Shown one piece after another: positions 47,649 to 59,654 of a DNA stretch of 64,000 nucleotides. The stretch covers positions 1 to 64,000 of the forward strand of contig QJNS01000080.1 in NCBI GenBank assembly GCA_004154925.1, read 5' to 3'. The stretch is from Monosporascus cannonballus (lineage: Eukaryota > Ascomycota > Sordariomycetes > Xylariales). The first letter of the stretch is position 1. Each line of letters opens with the position of its first letter. The notes below the pieces were generated by a model, which was not told where the DNA came from, ran no database searches, and worked only from the letters and a program-made list of their open reading frames with translations. Position numbers and translations under genes: made by a program.

Positions 47649-49744
47649 CTACAGAATCGTGAGCTTCTTCCTCTTGAGTTCCGGCAGCTCTTCATTCTCC
47701 CACTTTTGTTCTTCCCAGACTGAATAGCCCACACGACGGAACGCCGTATCGGTCCCGTCGCAAGCAAGTAGCACCAGACAATGCACCTCCTTGCGACTCC
47801 TCAGATTGTGGTTCACTCCGGCCGCCAGTTCCGCGATCCATAGCTGAGTGTTTTCGCCGAGGTCCTCGTCCATGCCGAACACGATCTCTCTGTTATCAAT
47901 AGGCCATCTCGATGCCTGATAGACGGTGGTCACTTTCCCCTTGAGTTCGCCCACGGACGACTCCGACCAAGTTGTTATGGCAAGGGCGTGACCTTCCCCC
48001 TTAGATGCAAGTCTGACGTTCGTCTCGATTACCAGTTCTCCAGTGAACTTACCCGCTGCCGTAAGGTCCTTGATGATGGCAATGTCGGCCTTAGGCTCCA
48101 AGCGGCAAAGCATATGGCCCGACCACAACACCTCGCAGTCTGTCGAGGCCCAGGACCAGGAAGGAGCAATGTCAACTCTGTGGGACTCCACCCCGCGGAA
48201 TCTAGAAGACCAGACGAGGCCCATCAGAACTGACCTGGGAGAGTCAACCCAGATGCCCGCAAAATAGGTTCTTGAAACGAGTGGCGCCACCGCATCCGCA
48301 ATTCCTTGGATTGCGGCCAACTTGTCAGTTTGGTATGTCAACTTCCGCCGTGTATACTCTGCAACAATATCACCCCAGGCTATAGGAAACTCATCGCCAG
48401 GGGAGTAACAGTCCGGCCCGTGATAACCTATGTTTCTAATGCTGCGGCTAGGGGATGGCGTATCGAGCCTCGGGAAGATCCATTTTTCCTGGAGCTGGGC
48501 CATGGCCGCGTCGGTGCTTCGGGGGTCGCCCCCCCTCCTGATAAAATCAGTTGCTCTGTCCTCCCTGATGAAATCATCGATGCTTTTCGCCAGTGGTGCC
48601 CGCTCGTCAAAGATCATCTCCTGACATCTCCACGAAACGCGATCACGTGCATAAGTCAGGATCCGCGGCGACAGTGCCTGCTCCTGGAAAACCCACGCCC
48701 GGCTGTACAAGGGGACTGGTTTGAAAGAGTCCGAGAGGCTAGACCTCTTCAACTCGAAGGACATGCTATTCGTAAAAGCATAGAGCTGTCTTGGGGCTCC
48801 GTCGATGCCGGTAACTTGAAGTTCACCTGGCTGGTATCTCAAGCCATCCCGTTCTCGAAACAGCCCTGCGTGGCAGTTTGACCCGTCCGCGGCTGCGATG
48901 GTAACCAGAGCACTCTTGTAATACTGATGCATTAAAGCTGCTTCCACCTCCCAGTCGGTTCGGTCGTCCTGGATGATACAGAGAGAATCTATCCACAGAT
49001 ACCTTTGCCCTAACTTGCGCGTGGCATGGATCGCATCTCGAAAAATGTGTGGTAGCGTTCCGAACGGGATTCGTCTCTTGTGGATTTCGATGGTTTCTCT
49101 GGTCGTCATGACAGGACTCCCTCCTCCCCAACAATGGCTGAGCGCGAGATATTCCCCTCGTTGCCCGGACGATTCTAGTAAGTACGGCTCAGCTGGGTTC
49201 CCGATTGAGCCGACATCAATAACCCTATTTGGCAGCCGCGATTGACCGGCGGCGCAAGCTCGGCACCTCGCATGGGAGTGAAGACACTCCCCTAACCATG
49301 TCGAGACGAGTCGAAACGCACCATCGGATCCGGTGCTCATGGTGGGGTGTGACTCGAGGTCCCGTAGCACAGACTCAAGTTTTTCTTATTGACCGTTCAG
49401 TCGAGGATGGTGGTACCGACGGGTAGGAACTTACGCGGGAGGGTGAAGTCCTGGAGTATCACATATACCTTCGTGTGCTTTCGGGCATCCTTGGTCCCTT
49501 CCCCGGCGGTGCCTGCTAGTGTAACTTCAATGCCACGGTCTTGGATCGTCTTGGCGGCTAATGCAATAGAAGAACTCTTTAACTCATGAACCCTCTCAAG
49601 GCAGGCGTTGATTATGATTCCGCACAGACGGCATCCTGCATCAGCGCTTTTGCGAAGCTCTGCGATAGCTCCGTGGTGAATAACAGACTGGTCTTGGCCC
49701 GGATCAACTAAGCGGCACAGTTCCCGACACTTGACACATATCAT
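47649..49744 (-). CDS. HET-domain (heterokaryon incompatibility) protein
   Basis: Two exons on minus: 49744-49435 and 49384-47649, joined over a 50-nt intron (GTAAGT donor, CTGAAC branch-like word, AAG acceptor). Total 2046 nt, 681 codons plus stop. ATG at 49744 is the first in frame; the protein begins MICVKCRELC and has CRLCGIIINAC, cysteines typical of the N-terminus of these proteins. The HET domain spans about 180-335: YLALSHCWGGG (182-192), RIPFGTLPHIFRDAI, YLWIDSLCIIQDD (232-244) and YYKSALVTIAAADG. The C-terminal half has the usual WVFQEQALSPRILTYARDRV block followed by variable sequence. HET proteins trigger cell death when genetically unlike hyphae fuse, or act in related immune-like recognition; partner and specificity cannot be read here. 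The AAG acceptor is less usual than CAG/TAG. Confidence 0.9.
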
Positions 49745-50374
49745 CCTCACAAATTCTCTGGCGAAGAGTCCTTATTTTACCGCTGTCACCCCGATAGCGG
49801 ATTAAGGTTCGTATCGATGATCTCACGACGGTAGAGGACCGTTATAATGGCACATTGGGATGTAATTAGAGGACGAACTTTAGCAAAGGGCGCGGGCGAC
49901 TACATAGACGCCATCAGACTGTCTTAGGCCAAAAAAAATAGCGAATAATATGAACTGTTACCCCCAAATGTTGCTTTTATTACTCCACTTTTGAAGTAGA
50001 GCGGTAGATGTGGCTGCACTTATGCCACCAAACATGTAGGAGTAGCCCGGCTCTTCATTGGTTAAGGCTTATGTGCTGATATCTGCTTCCCTCTATGACC
50101 ATAGGATATAGGCTACAGCTATGCGAGCTTCTTGTAAAGTCCGTTTGGATATGAACCTGTGAGCCTGAAATTGCACGACAATCATCGCTCTTCCCAAGGC
50201 TTATTGTACTACTAGAAGCCTTCGTCAGGGACAGCGCTCCATTCTCAATTGATGTTTTGGGGTCATCCCCCTATCAAATCGGAGATCATGGGGTAGGTTT
50301 GGAGTGTGCAAGTTCTCTCTGGACCAGCGCCTGCATGGTTATTAAACCCACTTCTTCTTTCTTTTCAAGTAGCC
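49745..50374. other. Intergenic region, no gene seen
   Basis: About 630 bp between the HET gene promoter side and the 3' end of the next minus-strand gene. No coding frame or repeat recognised. Confidence 0.5.
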
Positions 50375-51319
50375 TCACTGGCCCTCCTCCAACCTCTTGC
50401 CCATTTCTTCCTTCGAGAGAAGCCTACTTTCAATAATCTTCTTGGCCCTGATGTCGATAGACACCAGCAGGGTCTGAATGAGCAGAGGGGCATACCCGGA
50501 CCCCTCGAACAGGTAAAGCTCCGCTTCCAGGATCGGGTGCAATTTATTGATAACTTCCAGCTCCATAGCTTCATCCTCTTCACTATCCTCGCCTGCGTCC
50601 TCGTTATCGCCATCTGAGTCCGAATCGTGGATCTGGGGGCGGTACTCTGGGCCAAGGACTCGACTCACCCAGCTACCGCGATCCCAGGTCACCATGCCGA
50701 TAATGGCGCCAGCGGACATCCACGTCAGCGCTCCCCAAGCCGCTAGCTTTTCCTCTTCGGAGCTGGTCTCGTACGTCTCCTGGGTCATCCGAGTGATCCC
50801 ATCCTCAGCCAGCAGCTCGCTGACCCGAACCCATATGGGCTTGCACAGCGTGAAGGTCTTGAGGTTGCGGAACCGGCGGAACCTAATGGAGGTCTTTGGC
50901 GGGATGTCGTCCACGTCCAATCCTGACAAGCCGACCCAGGAGTGGAAGACCATAGACCGTATCCACTCGCAGACGTGCGGAGGTGGAAACTGGAGCGGCT
51001 CCTCCGGCGAGTGGTTCGGGTATGTGATGTGGAGCTGGACGTTCGCCGTGAGGATTGGCCAGAGCTCCGCGTAGATCTGCTTGCAGGTAAATAGCAAACC
51101 AGCCTCGACAAGCGTCGGCCCGGCTTCCCGGTCAACATCGGTCGCCCACCGCAGGGAGGGCTTGTTGGGCCAGGTGCAGTACGTGTGCCAGATCAGTAGT
51201 CGTAGCTCGGCCGGCAGGGCGAGGAGTGTCGCGCGGCTGGGAGCAGCCTCCGTGTGTGAGGAGGTACGTGCACCCCGCTTTCCGGAATCCACGGCAGAGT
51301 CCGAGCTGCTGGTAATCAT
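50375..51319 (-). CDS. Fungal 2EXR/F-box-like protein of unknown function
   Basis: Single exon, 314 aa, ATG at 51319. Near residue 30 it has LLALPAELRLLIWHTYC, the short hydrophobic helix-turn-helix seen at the start of fungal 2EXR-domain and F-box-like proteins. It continues with LLFTCKQIYAELWPIL, the usual second helix of that family, and later FRRFRNLKTFTLCK. Residues about 235-260 form an acidic run (SDSDGDNEDAGEDSEEDEAM). No transmembrane segment or signal peptide. Function in the family is mostly unknown; F-box proteins recruit substrates to ubiquitin ligases, but a true F-box is not certain here. It is divergent from the methyltransferase gene at 52095. Confidence 0.75.
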   Translation of the reverse strand: MITSSSDSAVDSGKRGARTSSHTEAAPSRATLLALPAELRLLIWHTYCTWPNKPSLRWATDVDREAGPTLVEAGLLFTCKQIYAELWPILTANVQLHITYPNHSPEEPLQFPPPHVCEWIRSMVFHSWVGLSGLDVDDIPPKTSIRFRRFRNLKTFTLCKPIWVRVSELLAEDGITRMTQETYETSSEEEKLAAWGALTWMSAGAIIGMVTWDRGSWVSRVLGPEYRPQIHDSDSDGDNEDAGEDSEEDEAMELEVINKLHPILEAELYLFEGSGYAPLLIQTLLVSIDIRAKKIIESRLLSKEEMGKRLEEGQ

Positions 51320-52094
51320 TGAATCTATGGTTCCTAAGTCTCTTTTTGCCGATCCGCGGGTCGCCCTCGGACATATATGTGTGTATGTAATACCATGTGC
51401 TGAGGAGGAGTGCCGGGGAATTTGGTTTTCTAAACGGACATGGAGGAGTTGATGGGCGGTGAAGAATCGACCGCATTAAAGGCTGCGACTACGGAAAGGG
51501 TCGGCCCTGGTTTAGCATTTTGCAGTAATTCCGACAGGACATCAATGGAAAATTCACGGGGAAGGGCGCTCAGTCTCCGGCAAGTTCTTCTCAATTGCCA
51601 ATTTATATTGCCACTTATCATTCGAGCGTATAAATGCAACGAGCTTAGTCAATGAAGCCAGCATATATATCGGGTGCTAGGGTCACGTTATCTGGCTCGG
51701 ACTATCCAATGTGGTGAACCTGTGGGATCGCCTTTTACGTCGATTAGCCCGGCTCATCACCCTATTATGGCTACCAATTTACCCCGACTTCCGCAGGCGG
51801 GCCCGGAGGTGAATGACAATAATGTCGGCATCCGAGCCTGCGTGACCAGGTACGGCGGAGTTATCAATTTATCGGTTATTCCGTCAGAACAGAAACTCTC
51901 GGAATGATTTGATAGGTAAATGGGTGACGTTACGTCAGATTCTGCTATGTTATATCAAACCTGAGAAATCGGTTGGCAAATACGTACACTCGGCATCCCG
52001 GTTTTCTCGCACTCCTTAATTTGCTTCGCTTTCAGCCCTATAATCTTGTCCAGGTGTGTAGCTGGCATACACGATTAATCGTCGCATTACTTAC
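51320..52094. other. Shared upstream region of two divergent genes
   Basis: About 775 bp between the starts of the 2EXR-like gene (minus) and the methyltransferase gene (plus). Must hold both promoters. No obvious palindrome or repeat; no supported gene. Confidence 0.5.
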
Positions 52095-53016
52095 ATGACA
52101 GGCGGAAACATGGCTCCGCCACCGCATAACCAATATATGCCAGGCCACGAGGCCTCGCAAGTCATACACCACGAATGGCGGACAGCCGAGAACAGCGCGG
52201 CATACCTATTACCAAAGCTCGAAGAGATGCGCAAGCATAACCCCAACCTGAGACTCTTAGACGTAGGCGCCGGCTCGGGAACCATCTCCGTGGGCCTGGC
52301 GGGGCGGGTGCCTGAGGGCTTAGTCACGGCTACCGACCTGTCGGATGCCATCCTGAAGCGCGCGGAGGGGTTCGCGGAGGCCGTCGGCGTGAAGAATATG
52401 CGGTTCCAGCCGGCCAGCGCCTACGAGCTGCCGTTTCCCGACGCGAGCTTTGACGTCACGCACTGCCACCAGATGCTCTGCCACTTGGACGCCCCCGACG
52501 ACGCCCTGCGGGAGATGCTCCGGGTCACAAAGCCCGGGGGCGTCGTTGCGGCTCGCGAGAGCGACCTGGGGATGCAGTGCATCTGGCCCGAGCTCCCTGG
52601 GGTCTTGCGTTTCAACAAGGTGATCAGGGCCACGCATGAGGCTGCTGGCGGATGCAGTACCGGTGGCCGGCAGCTGGTCTCCTGGGCACTCAAGGCGGGA
52701 GCGAGCCGTGGCCAGATCACGGCCAGTTACGGGACGTGGTGTTATAGCGCACCGAGCGACAGGAAACTCTGGGGTAAGCTTCCAGCCCCATTTCCCCTTC
52801 GAAACCATGCGGTGCATAATCTAACGAGATGCAATCAATGTAGCCACTGCGATGGCTGAGCGGATCCGAAACGGCGAGATGCGTAAGAAGGCTATTGAGC
52901 TCGGCCTAATCACTGAGAGCAATGTAGAGGAAATGGCGGCGGATTGGGAGGCATGGGCCGAGAGAGACGATGCAAGCCTGGGAATGATGCATGGGGAGAT
53001 CCTTATCCAGAAATGA
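52095..53016 (+). CDS. Class I SAM-dependent methyltransferase
   Basis: Two exons: 52095-52773 and 52844-53016, joined over a 70-nt intron (GTAAGC donor, CTAAC branch, TAG acceptor). Total 852 nt, 283 codons plus stop. Residues 54-69 (LLDVGAGSGTISVGLA) are the SAM-binding motif I; ATDLSDAIL is the acidic motif II; FPDASFDVTHCHQML is motif IV with CHLDAPDDALREMLRVTKPGG following, as in the UbiE/Coq5-like Methyltransf_11/25 family. The C-terminus ends LGMMHGEILIQK. Many fungal small-molecule methyltransferases have this layout. The substrate is unknown, and no biosynthetic cluster genes lie beside it. A second ATG 15 nt downstream could also be used. Confidence 0.88.
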
Positions 53017-53274
53017 GCCTACGAGCTCTGAGAATCGCCATGCCTTTGTTTGCGATTTGACCTACTGTTCCACTAGGAGATTTTCAGAGTTCTCAAGAGG
53101 GTGAGCCCGTTCCGGTACGTTGTGCTAGTACTGATGCTCCGCTTTACGAATATTCATCTCCGCATTTACCACATTAGAGCACGAAGAATCGGCAAATGTC
53201 ATATAATAGATTAACTCCAGGAGTCGAATCTGCTATCGAACATCACTGCGGCATATCTATGCCTCCTATTCCAT

Positions 53275-56254
53275 CTAAGTGGACTGCAGGACTACCTGTG
53301 CGCCTTCGAGTCCATCTGCCTCAGCCGAGACGATTATCTCGCCGGAAGCCCCGGCCTCTGAGCGGACAATAGCAAGCGCGAGTCCGCTGAATGCCTTTCG
53401 CGTCAGGCTCGGGAACTCGGTGAAGTCGCCAGGGTTGCCATTATCCGTCGACACGATCTCACCCGGCCCGGAGATGGAAAACGTGATGCTGTCGCTCGCC
53501 TCCGGAACCGTGTCTCCGTTCTCGTCGACGACCGCAACGCTGATGAAAGACAGGTCGTGGCCGTCGGCGCTGATAGTAGTGCGATCGGCCGTCATGGTCA
53601 GCTTCGCGGCGTAGCCGACGGTCTTCTTGGTGTCGACGGCCCACTCAGCCCCGTCCTTGTACGTGACGACGCGGAGCTCGCCTGGCTCATATGTGATATT
53701 GTCCCACCGGAAGCGGTAGTTCGATAGCTTCCGCTGCAGGCGGCCGGCCGACTCTCCGTTGACGAAGAGTTCGGCCTCGTCGGCGGAGGAGAAGACGTGG
53801 ACCGGAGTGACTTCACCGACGCGGTCAGGCCATGTCCAGTGAGGCAGGATGTGCGCCATGGGCCTACTACGTGTTAGTAACCCATTTGCCAAAAGTGGGA
53901 ATTTATAATCTGAGAACTCAAGATTTCTTTCCCCGTGCGCTTAGAACAATGCCAGGGCCCAGGGGAAACTCGACCAAGAGGGGTAATAGGAAAGGGGACC
54001 GTGTTACGTACTATCAATTGGTCAGCCGTTATACCACAAATCAGAACTTGAAAAATGATCGCAGGTAGCGTTATGGGTATGCTTGTACTTACCAAGTCAG
54101 GGCGCCAACGAGCCTGGTATAGATAAAAGCGGTCTTTCTTGAAGCCAGCCAGATCGATGATTCCGAAATAGGAGCTGCGGGCCTCGGTATCGTACGGCGT
54201 GGGCTCGCCGATGTAATCCCAGCCGGTCCAGACGAACTCACCGGCGACGTAGGGGTGCTTGTCCTGCATCCCGAAGACCTTGTCGGGGGACGCGCCCCAG
54301 CTGACGGCGTAGAGCTCGTAGGCGCTGACGAGCAGGTTCTCTTTGTCCACGCCCGCGTCGCCGCCGTCCTGCGCGCCGACGTTCGAGTGGTTGGCGGGCG
54401 TCACGGGGAAGATGTATGTCCCGCGCGTGCTGACGGCCGATGAGCTCTCGGTGGTCCAGATCAATTTGCCCGGGTACGCCGCCCGGAAGCTCGGGAACGC
54501 CGAGCGGAACGACTCGCCGTGGCCCTCGCCCTGGTAGTTGAGGCCCACGACGTCGCCGGCGTTGGCGAAGCGGCTGCCCGCCTGGGCCCTATTCATGGCC
54601 GCGCCCGACTTCCGCGTCGGGTCCTCGGCCTTGACCATGGCGCGCAGTTTCTCGGCGGTGGCACCGCCGGAGTCTTCTGTCTGTTCTACGATTTCGTTGC
54701 CGTAGCTCCAGGAGATGATGGAGGGATCTGCCATGATGTGAGTTAGTGTACCTCCCATCAATTTTCTTTTCGTCTGGGCGTTGCCGATACAGAGAGGAAT
54801 GGGGCCGGCATGTACTTACGATTGCGGTCGCGCCGGATGAAAGCCCGCAGGTCCTGCTCATGCCAGTCGTCGAAGTATAAATGATAGTCATCAGAGATTT
54901 TCCGTTTCCTCCAGGCGTCGAAGATCTCATCTTGTACCAGGAACCCGAATCGATCCGCCAAGTCCAGCAACTCGGTGGCGGGCGGGTTGTGCGACGTCCG
55001 AAGAGCATTACAACCCAATTCCTGCAACAGCTCCAACTGGCGCTCCGCCGCCCTGAGATGAAAAGCGGCACCGAGAGAACCCAGGTCGTGGTGGTTGTTG
55101 GTACCCTGAATGCGCACCGGCTTGCCGTTAATGAGTATCCCTTTATCCGCATCGTACGTTACAGATCGGATGCCAAAGGGCGTTTCGTAGACGTCGATGA
55201 CTTCCCCATCGGCAAGAAGCTTCGTAATAGCCACGTACATGTTCGGCTCCTGTTCTGGGGGTGGCCCCCAGAGTAAAGGGCTGGTTATAGTCGTTGAGAC
55301 ATTGACGGTCTGACGACTAAATGCCATCGCACTCGTCTTCGTCTGCGGGAATGTAGCCACGGCGTCTCCACGGGCTTGTCCAGTCGCTACGTCGAGCACA
55401 TACACGTCAGTTACCACATCCACCTCGCGACTGACGTTCCTCTTGTTTTCGATCTCCACTGTCAGGTCCAGATCGGCCGACTCGGCGGACACGGCTGGCG
55501 TCGTGATATAGGTTCCAAACTGGCCTACGTGCGTTTGGTCGACCTTGACGAGCCAGACATTCCGATAGAGGCCGGCCCCGGGGTACCAGCGCGAGAAGTT
55601 CAACGGGTTGTCAAGTCGAATGGCCAGAATGTTATCGCCCGCCTTTACGTACGGGGTGAGGTCCAAGCGAAAGGAGGCGTAGCCGTAGGGCCATCCACCG
55701 ACAAGCTCGCCATTCAGCCAGACAGCAGAGTTGGACATAGCCCCGTCAATATCCAGAAAAATAGACTTGTCAGCATCGGCTGAGTCAATCACCAAATTCC
55801 GGCGGTACCAGCCGACACCATTGATAGGCAGGGCGCCCATGCTGTTCGGGATGCCAGGCGCGTTGAAAGGCCCCTTGATGGCCCAGTCGTGTGGAAGATT
55901 CACGGCCTCCCAGTCACTGTCATCGAAGGAGGCCTGTACGTAAGTGACATTGCCGCCCGGAGGGGTTCCCGACGGGCGCGGATGCTGGGTGCCGGTGACG
56001 ATGAACTGGTTGCCCGTAGGAAGAATCCACTCCTTCATTACGTCGTAGGACAGCGAGTCGGGGTTCGATGCGAAGCGAGAAAAGCGCCAGCCCGCGTTAA
56101 GGCTGATGCGCTCCCGGCCGTTCGGCGCGGCTGGGTATTCATTGGGAACTCTCCTGGCGACGCCAGCTTCGGCGGCTTGGGGATGTGCCAGCAGCACGAG
56201 CCCCGACAGGGCGAGCCCGTAGGCACCATACAGCATTCGCGCAAGTGGCCCCAT
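53275..56254 (-). CDS. Secreted GH2 beta-galactosidase-like hydrolase (last splice out of frame)
   Basis: Minus strand: exon 1 56254-54820, exon 2 54727-54093, exon 3 about 53863-53275. Intron 1 (92 nt, GTAAGT donor, CTAACTC branch-like word, CAG acceptor) keeps frame and completes the GH2 signature HPSIISWSYGNEI with acid/base Glu490. The nucleophile is Glu572 in LIWTTESSSA. A signal peptide (MLYGAYGLALSGLVLLAHPQ) indicates secretion. Sugar-binding (DWAIKGPFNAPG; GVGWYRRNL), Ig-like and barrel domains precede a C-terminal DUF4982-type segment (VGEVTPVHVFSSADEAELF) and a final Ig-like domain. Expected length about 885 aa. The second intron (229 nt, longer than the others) joins phase 0 to a one-base remainder, so the exons sum to 2659 nt, one too many. 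Either a 1-bp insertion at the GACTTG/GTAAGT border or an unseen micro-exon. Possible substrates are beta-galactosides of xyloglucan, or galactofuranosides as for some fungal GH2 enzymes. Confidence 0.82.
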
Positions 56255-57285
56255 GTTGGATGAGGAGCAATGTTCACCATGACGAGAACCGTGGGCGTGC
56301 CTCCACCTCTTATCTAGAAATCGAGCTTGCCAAGTACCGACGGCCCAGAATTATCATCGCGGAGGACCTTGCCCGTAGCGGTTACGGCTCCGAATCGTCC
56401 AAGACATCGTCGCTGCGAAGGCATTGAGAACCTGCAATCTGTGAGGTATGGAAGTCCGGAATGGCACCACACTTCTCGGGCACCGGGTTATTTCAAGTCG
56501 AATAGCCGAAGGAACAAACTTGGAGATCGGGCTTCCTTGAATCTCGATGCCTCCATTCTGCCTATGATTGGAGCGAATATGACGACCATCATAAACATAT
56601 CAGGGGATCCCCACAGTATGTCGATCGACATGCAACACGAAGTCATGAGGGGTAGAATATGCGGGGGACCCTCGACAAAATATGCTGGGGTAGCGCAAGG
56701 GGTTGAAGCCAGATCGAACCGATTGGGAAACTTTATATCAGAGGCTCGGTATATGGAACATATGCGGAGGCCAGGAACAAGGTTTGCTGACCTCCCCAAT
56801 GCCGAGGATCTTAGGAACAGGTAGGTAGGTACAGCCCCGGGCATTCTGAACTCGAAAGCAATATGACTTTACATATAAGGAAGGTATTTTTGAAGTGTAT
56901 CCGGGGTCATTATATCTGGAATGGAATTCCTTAGCTTAAACTTTCCAAGAGCAGTAAGTACCTCGAACGCGTACGGTCAAACCGGCAGTGGGATCGGCCC
57001 CATAGCAATCGGATGCCGGGCACGGTCTTGGCAGTCCCGTGCCGTGTGACGGTGCTTATATCCATGGACAGTGCAGCACACCATTACAAGTGTGGCATTA
57101 ATTGAATAAGTTACGTGGATAGAAAGAGTAAAGCTGGAATACTATGTCTCCAGTCGAAATCCATTCCAATAGCCGTCATATCAAGGCGCTTTTTTAAAGT
57201 GGTCGTCATGAAAGGCCGAAGGCTGCACAGCTCAATTACAGAATTTCTAGTCGAATTCAAAGCCTCCGATGAAGCTCTAGATTAT
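56255..57285. other. Intergenic region, no gene seen
   Basis: Upstream of the GH2 gene and downstream of the small cysteine-containing gene. About 1 kb without supported frames; promoter of the GH2 gene expected close to 56254. Confidence 0.5.
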
Positions 57286-57732
57286 TTAATAAGGAAAAGG
57301 AAGCCCACGCCTCGCAATCTCACAGCGTACCTCCGCAAACCTAAGGGGATACGCAGCGGCACAGGCCTGCCACTCGGTCTTAACGTCGCCCAGATTATGT
57401 CTATTAGGTTTTAGGAACAGGCCCCGATCTCTCAGAAACCTATCCAGCTGGCCGTAGAGATCGCGGTCGGCAGTCGGACAGTTGTTGTCGGCCTGCGCGT
57501 AGAGATCCCAGGCCCACCTGATGGACATCTCCGCACAGCGGCGGGCGACACTGTTGTTGTGTCTGCAAGTCTCGCAGTGCTCCTCGTCGGTGATCTTGTC
57601 CACATGGTTCGCCCCTGTGCATGCGTCCATCGCGGGACCCTTAGGGCAGATGAACAGCCTGATGCGGGGAGTGCTATCTCGTTTTGCGCCGCATTGCTTG
57701 CATCGCTAGTAGCAGTGTTCGACAGTGCACAT
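57286..57732 (-). pseudogene. Small cysteine-containing fungal protein with an early in-frame TAG
   Basis: On minus, a frame from ATG at 57732 reads MCTVEHCY, then TAG (57708-57706), then RCKQCGAKRDSTPRIRLFIC and PKGPAMDACTGANHVD, ending IARRGLPFPY (stop at 57286-57288). Without the TAG it would be 148 aa. The MC start followed by CxxC-type cysteines (CKQCG, CETC) is common in small fungal proteins of unknown function, probably metal-binding. The downstream part 57630-57286 is open from an internal ATG (114 aa) and could be the real, shorter protein. The TAG could come from CAG by a C-to-T change, or CTACTAG could be a splice acceptor, but no suitable upstream donor was found. Status uncertain between short gene and recently broken one. 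Confidence 0.55.
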
Positions 57733-59654
57733 CCTTGCTGCAGTCTTGCCGCTATATGAGGGACTCAGGGTTTGCCGCTTGATGCGGAAGTAATAGGGTG
57801 CAATTTCGAGTTGAAGACTTTAAAGAAAAATTGGAAACATTGGCAATGGTGGGGCGTAGCTAGCTGCATATAAATATACTCTCAGCCCCAATGACTCGAA
57901 CAGGGCTGTTGACATATTCACTACGTACGACTCGTATTATGTAGTACACCAGCACGGGAGTCACCAACAAAGACGAAAGTGATTATATCCGCTACGACTG
58001 CCCGAGGTGGGAATAGCACTTTCTTAGATGGCAGTAAGGGGATGTGACAAGTTCTGCCGTCCACAGGAATTTCAGCAGACTTGCATTGCCGACTTAGTCG
58101 AGCAAAGGAAGCCGCTCGCTCCTCACATGCTTGTCATCTGAAATTTCGCACAGCGGCTCGCCACTTTTAGCGAAAGGGAGGGGGGCTGAAGAGAGTATCA
58201 GCATCACCTACTATAGCAACGAGGAACTTACAGTACAGTCCTGGCTGGGGGCGAAGGGCATCCGCCTAATGCAGCATAAAACCTCGATAAGAATGACGGG
58301 AGCTCGCACGATATATCCTCTCGGGCGAACAAGTAGGCGTTCCACTTCCCAGCAACCCGTCCAAAAACAGTGCCGTGATGCACTTTAACATGATGACTAA
58401 GTAATGATGAAGTGGGAGCAACCTATTCATCCCACAGCTCTGGATCCAAGTGCCATAGGTACCGGCGACATGCGCGATCTTGAGGAACACGGTTCTCGGA
58501 TCACTAAGTCCAGGACTACGAAGGCGGGGGCCCGCGCGGCCTCGTCATCGGAACCAGTCATGAACGTGTAAGAAGTATTCATCGAGGGCATTGGGAAGGC
58601 TGCCTCGCCTGAACTCCAGAAAGCCCGTTCAGGACGAAGAGCAACAAGAGTGTGTGTGGCATACCATGGGTGCCTGTTTCTTCAATAAACTGTCATATTA
58701 GTGTGGTAAATGATACATACCTGGAGAGCTCGTTTAGCTGTATCCGCTTAAGCGTCGGGTATGGCCACTTTTAGCGTGAATAGCCAGACAGGCGGGATCT
58801 GAGAAAAAAATGGCAAACGAGATGGTATACTTTCCATACAGCCCCGGTACCCGAGGAAATTATATAAAAATAAGACATTACCAAAAATGAAATTTAAGAA
58901 CGTAGTTATACAACTTCCCAAATATCTTCTTTTTTAAGCCTGTTCTTTTTCTACTATTCCATAATATTTGCTACAAAATCCGTCAAGAAACACATGCAAC
59001 TTTATGACAAGTGAGCAATTTCTTCTCGGGAGGGGCCTGCCAGAGCACCCCGGGGACGATAGCTTTGTTGTCGATCAACCTTTCACCACCCTAAAATTCC
59101 AACCCATTCATATGTACCGATTCAGCTCCTCTAACAATGCTGATTTGGGTAGTGGCCCACAACTATGTGGATCGATCCCAAATCCTATATCAGCTCTTTG
59201 GTCAGCCCTTGCGCACTAAAAGTGATCGTACCTGACGCTTAAGCAGATGGAGGAATTCAGAACCGTCGATCTAGCTTCTTCAGGAATGGTTGTCTCTACC
59301 CACTTATGGTAAGGTAGCTCGACTACATACCAATAATCTTCCGCCCGTTTTCTCACTTTTGTCGCTCTCTTCCTCCTATCGTCAACTCTCATGAGCGACA
59401 GAAACCGCGGGCCCCATGTAGTTCAAGGTTGCTGGTGTTATTGTTTTCACCTCTAATAATAATCCTCTCGAGGTATATGTATTAACAACATTAATGTTCG
59501 CTTCTTCTTCTCCTTTCGTTTACTCTTTTCATCGATGTAGAATCAATTAATTCCTTAATTCACGGAATTGCTCTGGGTACTTTAGTGCCATCTATTGCTC
59601 CAGCATCCATTCGTTCCATTTTCTATCGTTAATGTCATACTACGTCTGTTCAAA
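57733..59654. other. Intergenic region, no gene seen
   Basis: About 1.9 kb between the small cysteine protein and the lipid kinase. The last 250 bp before 59655 are pyrimidine-rich (CTCTTCCTCC, TTCTTCTTCTCC), typical of a fungal 5' leader, and likely belong to the kinase promoter and 5' UTR. Nothing else recognised. Confidence 0.5.
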
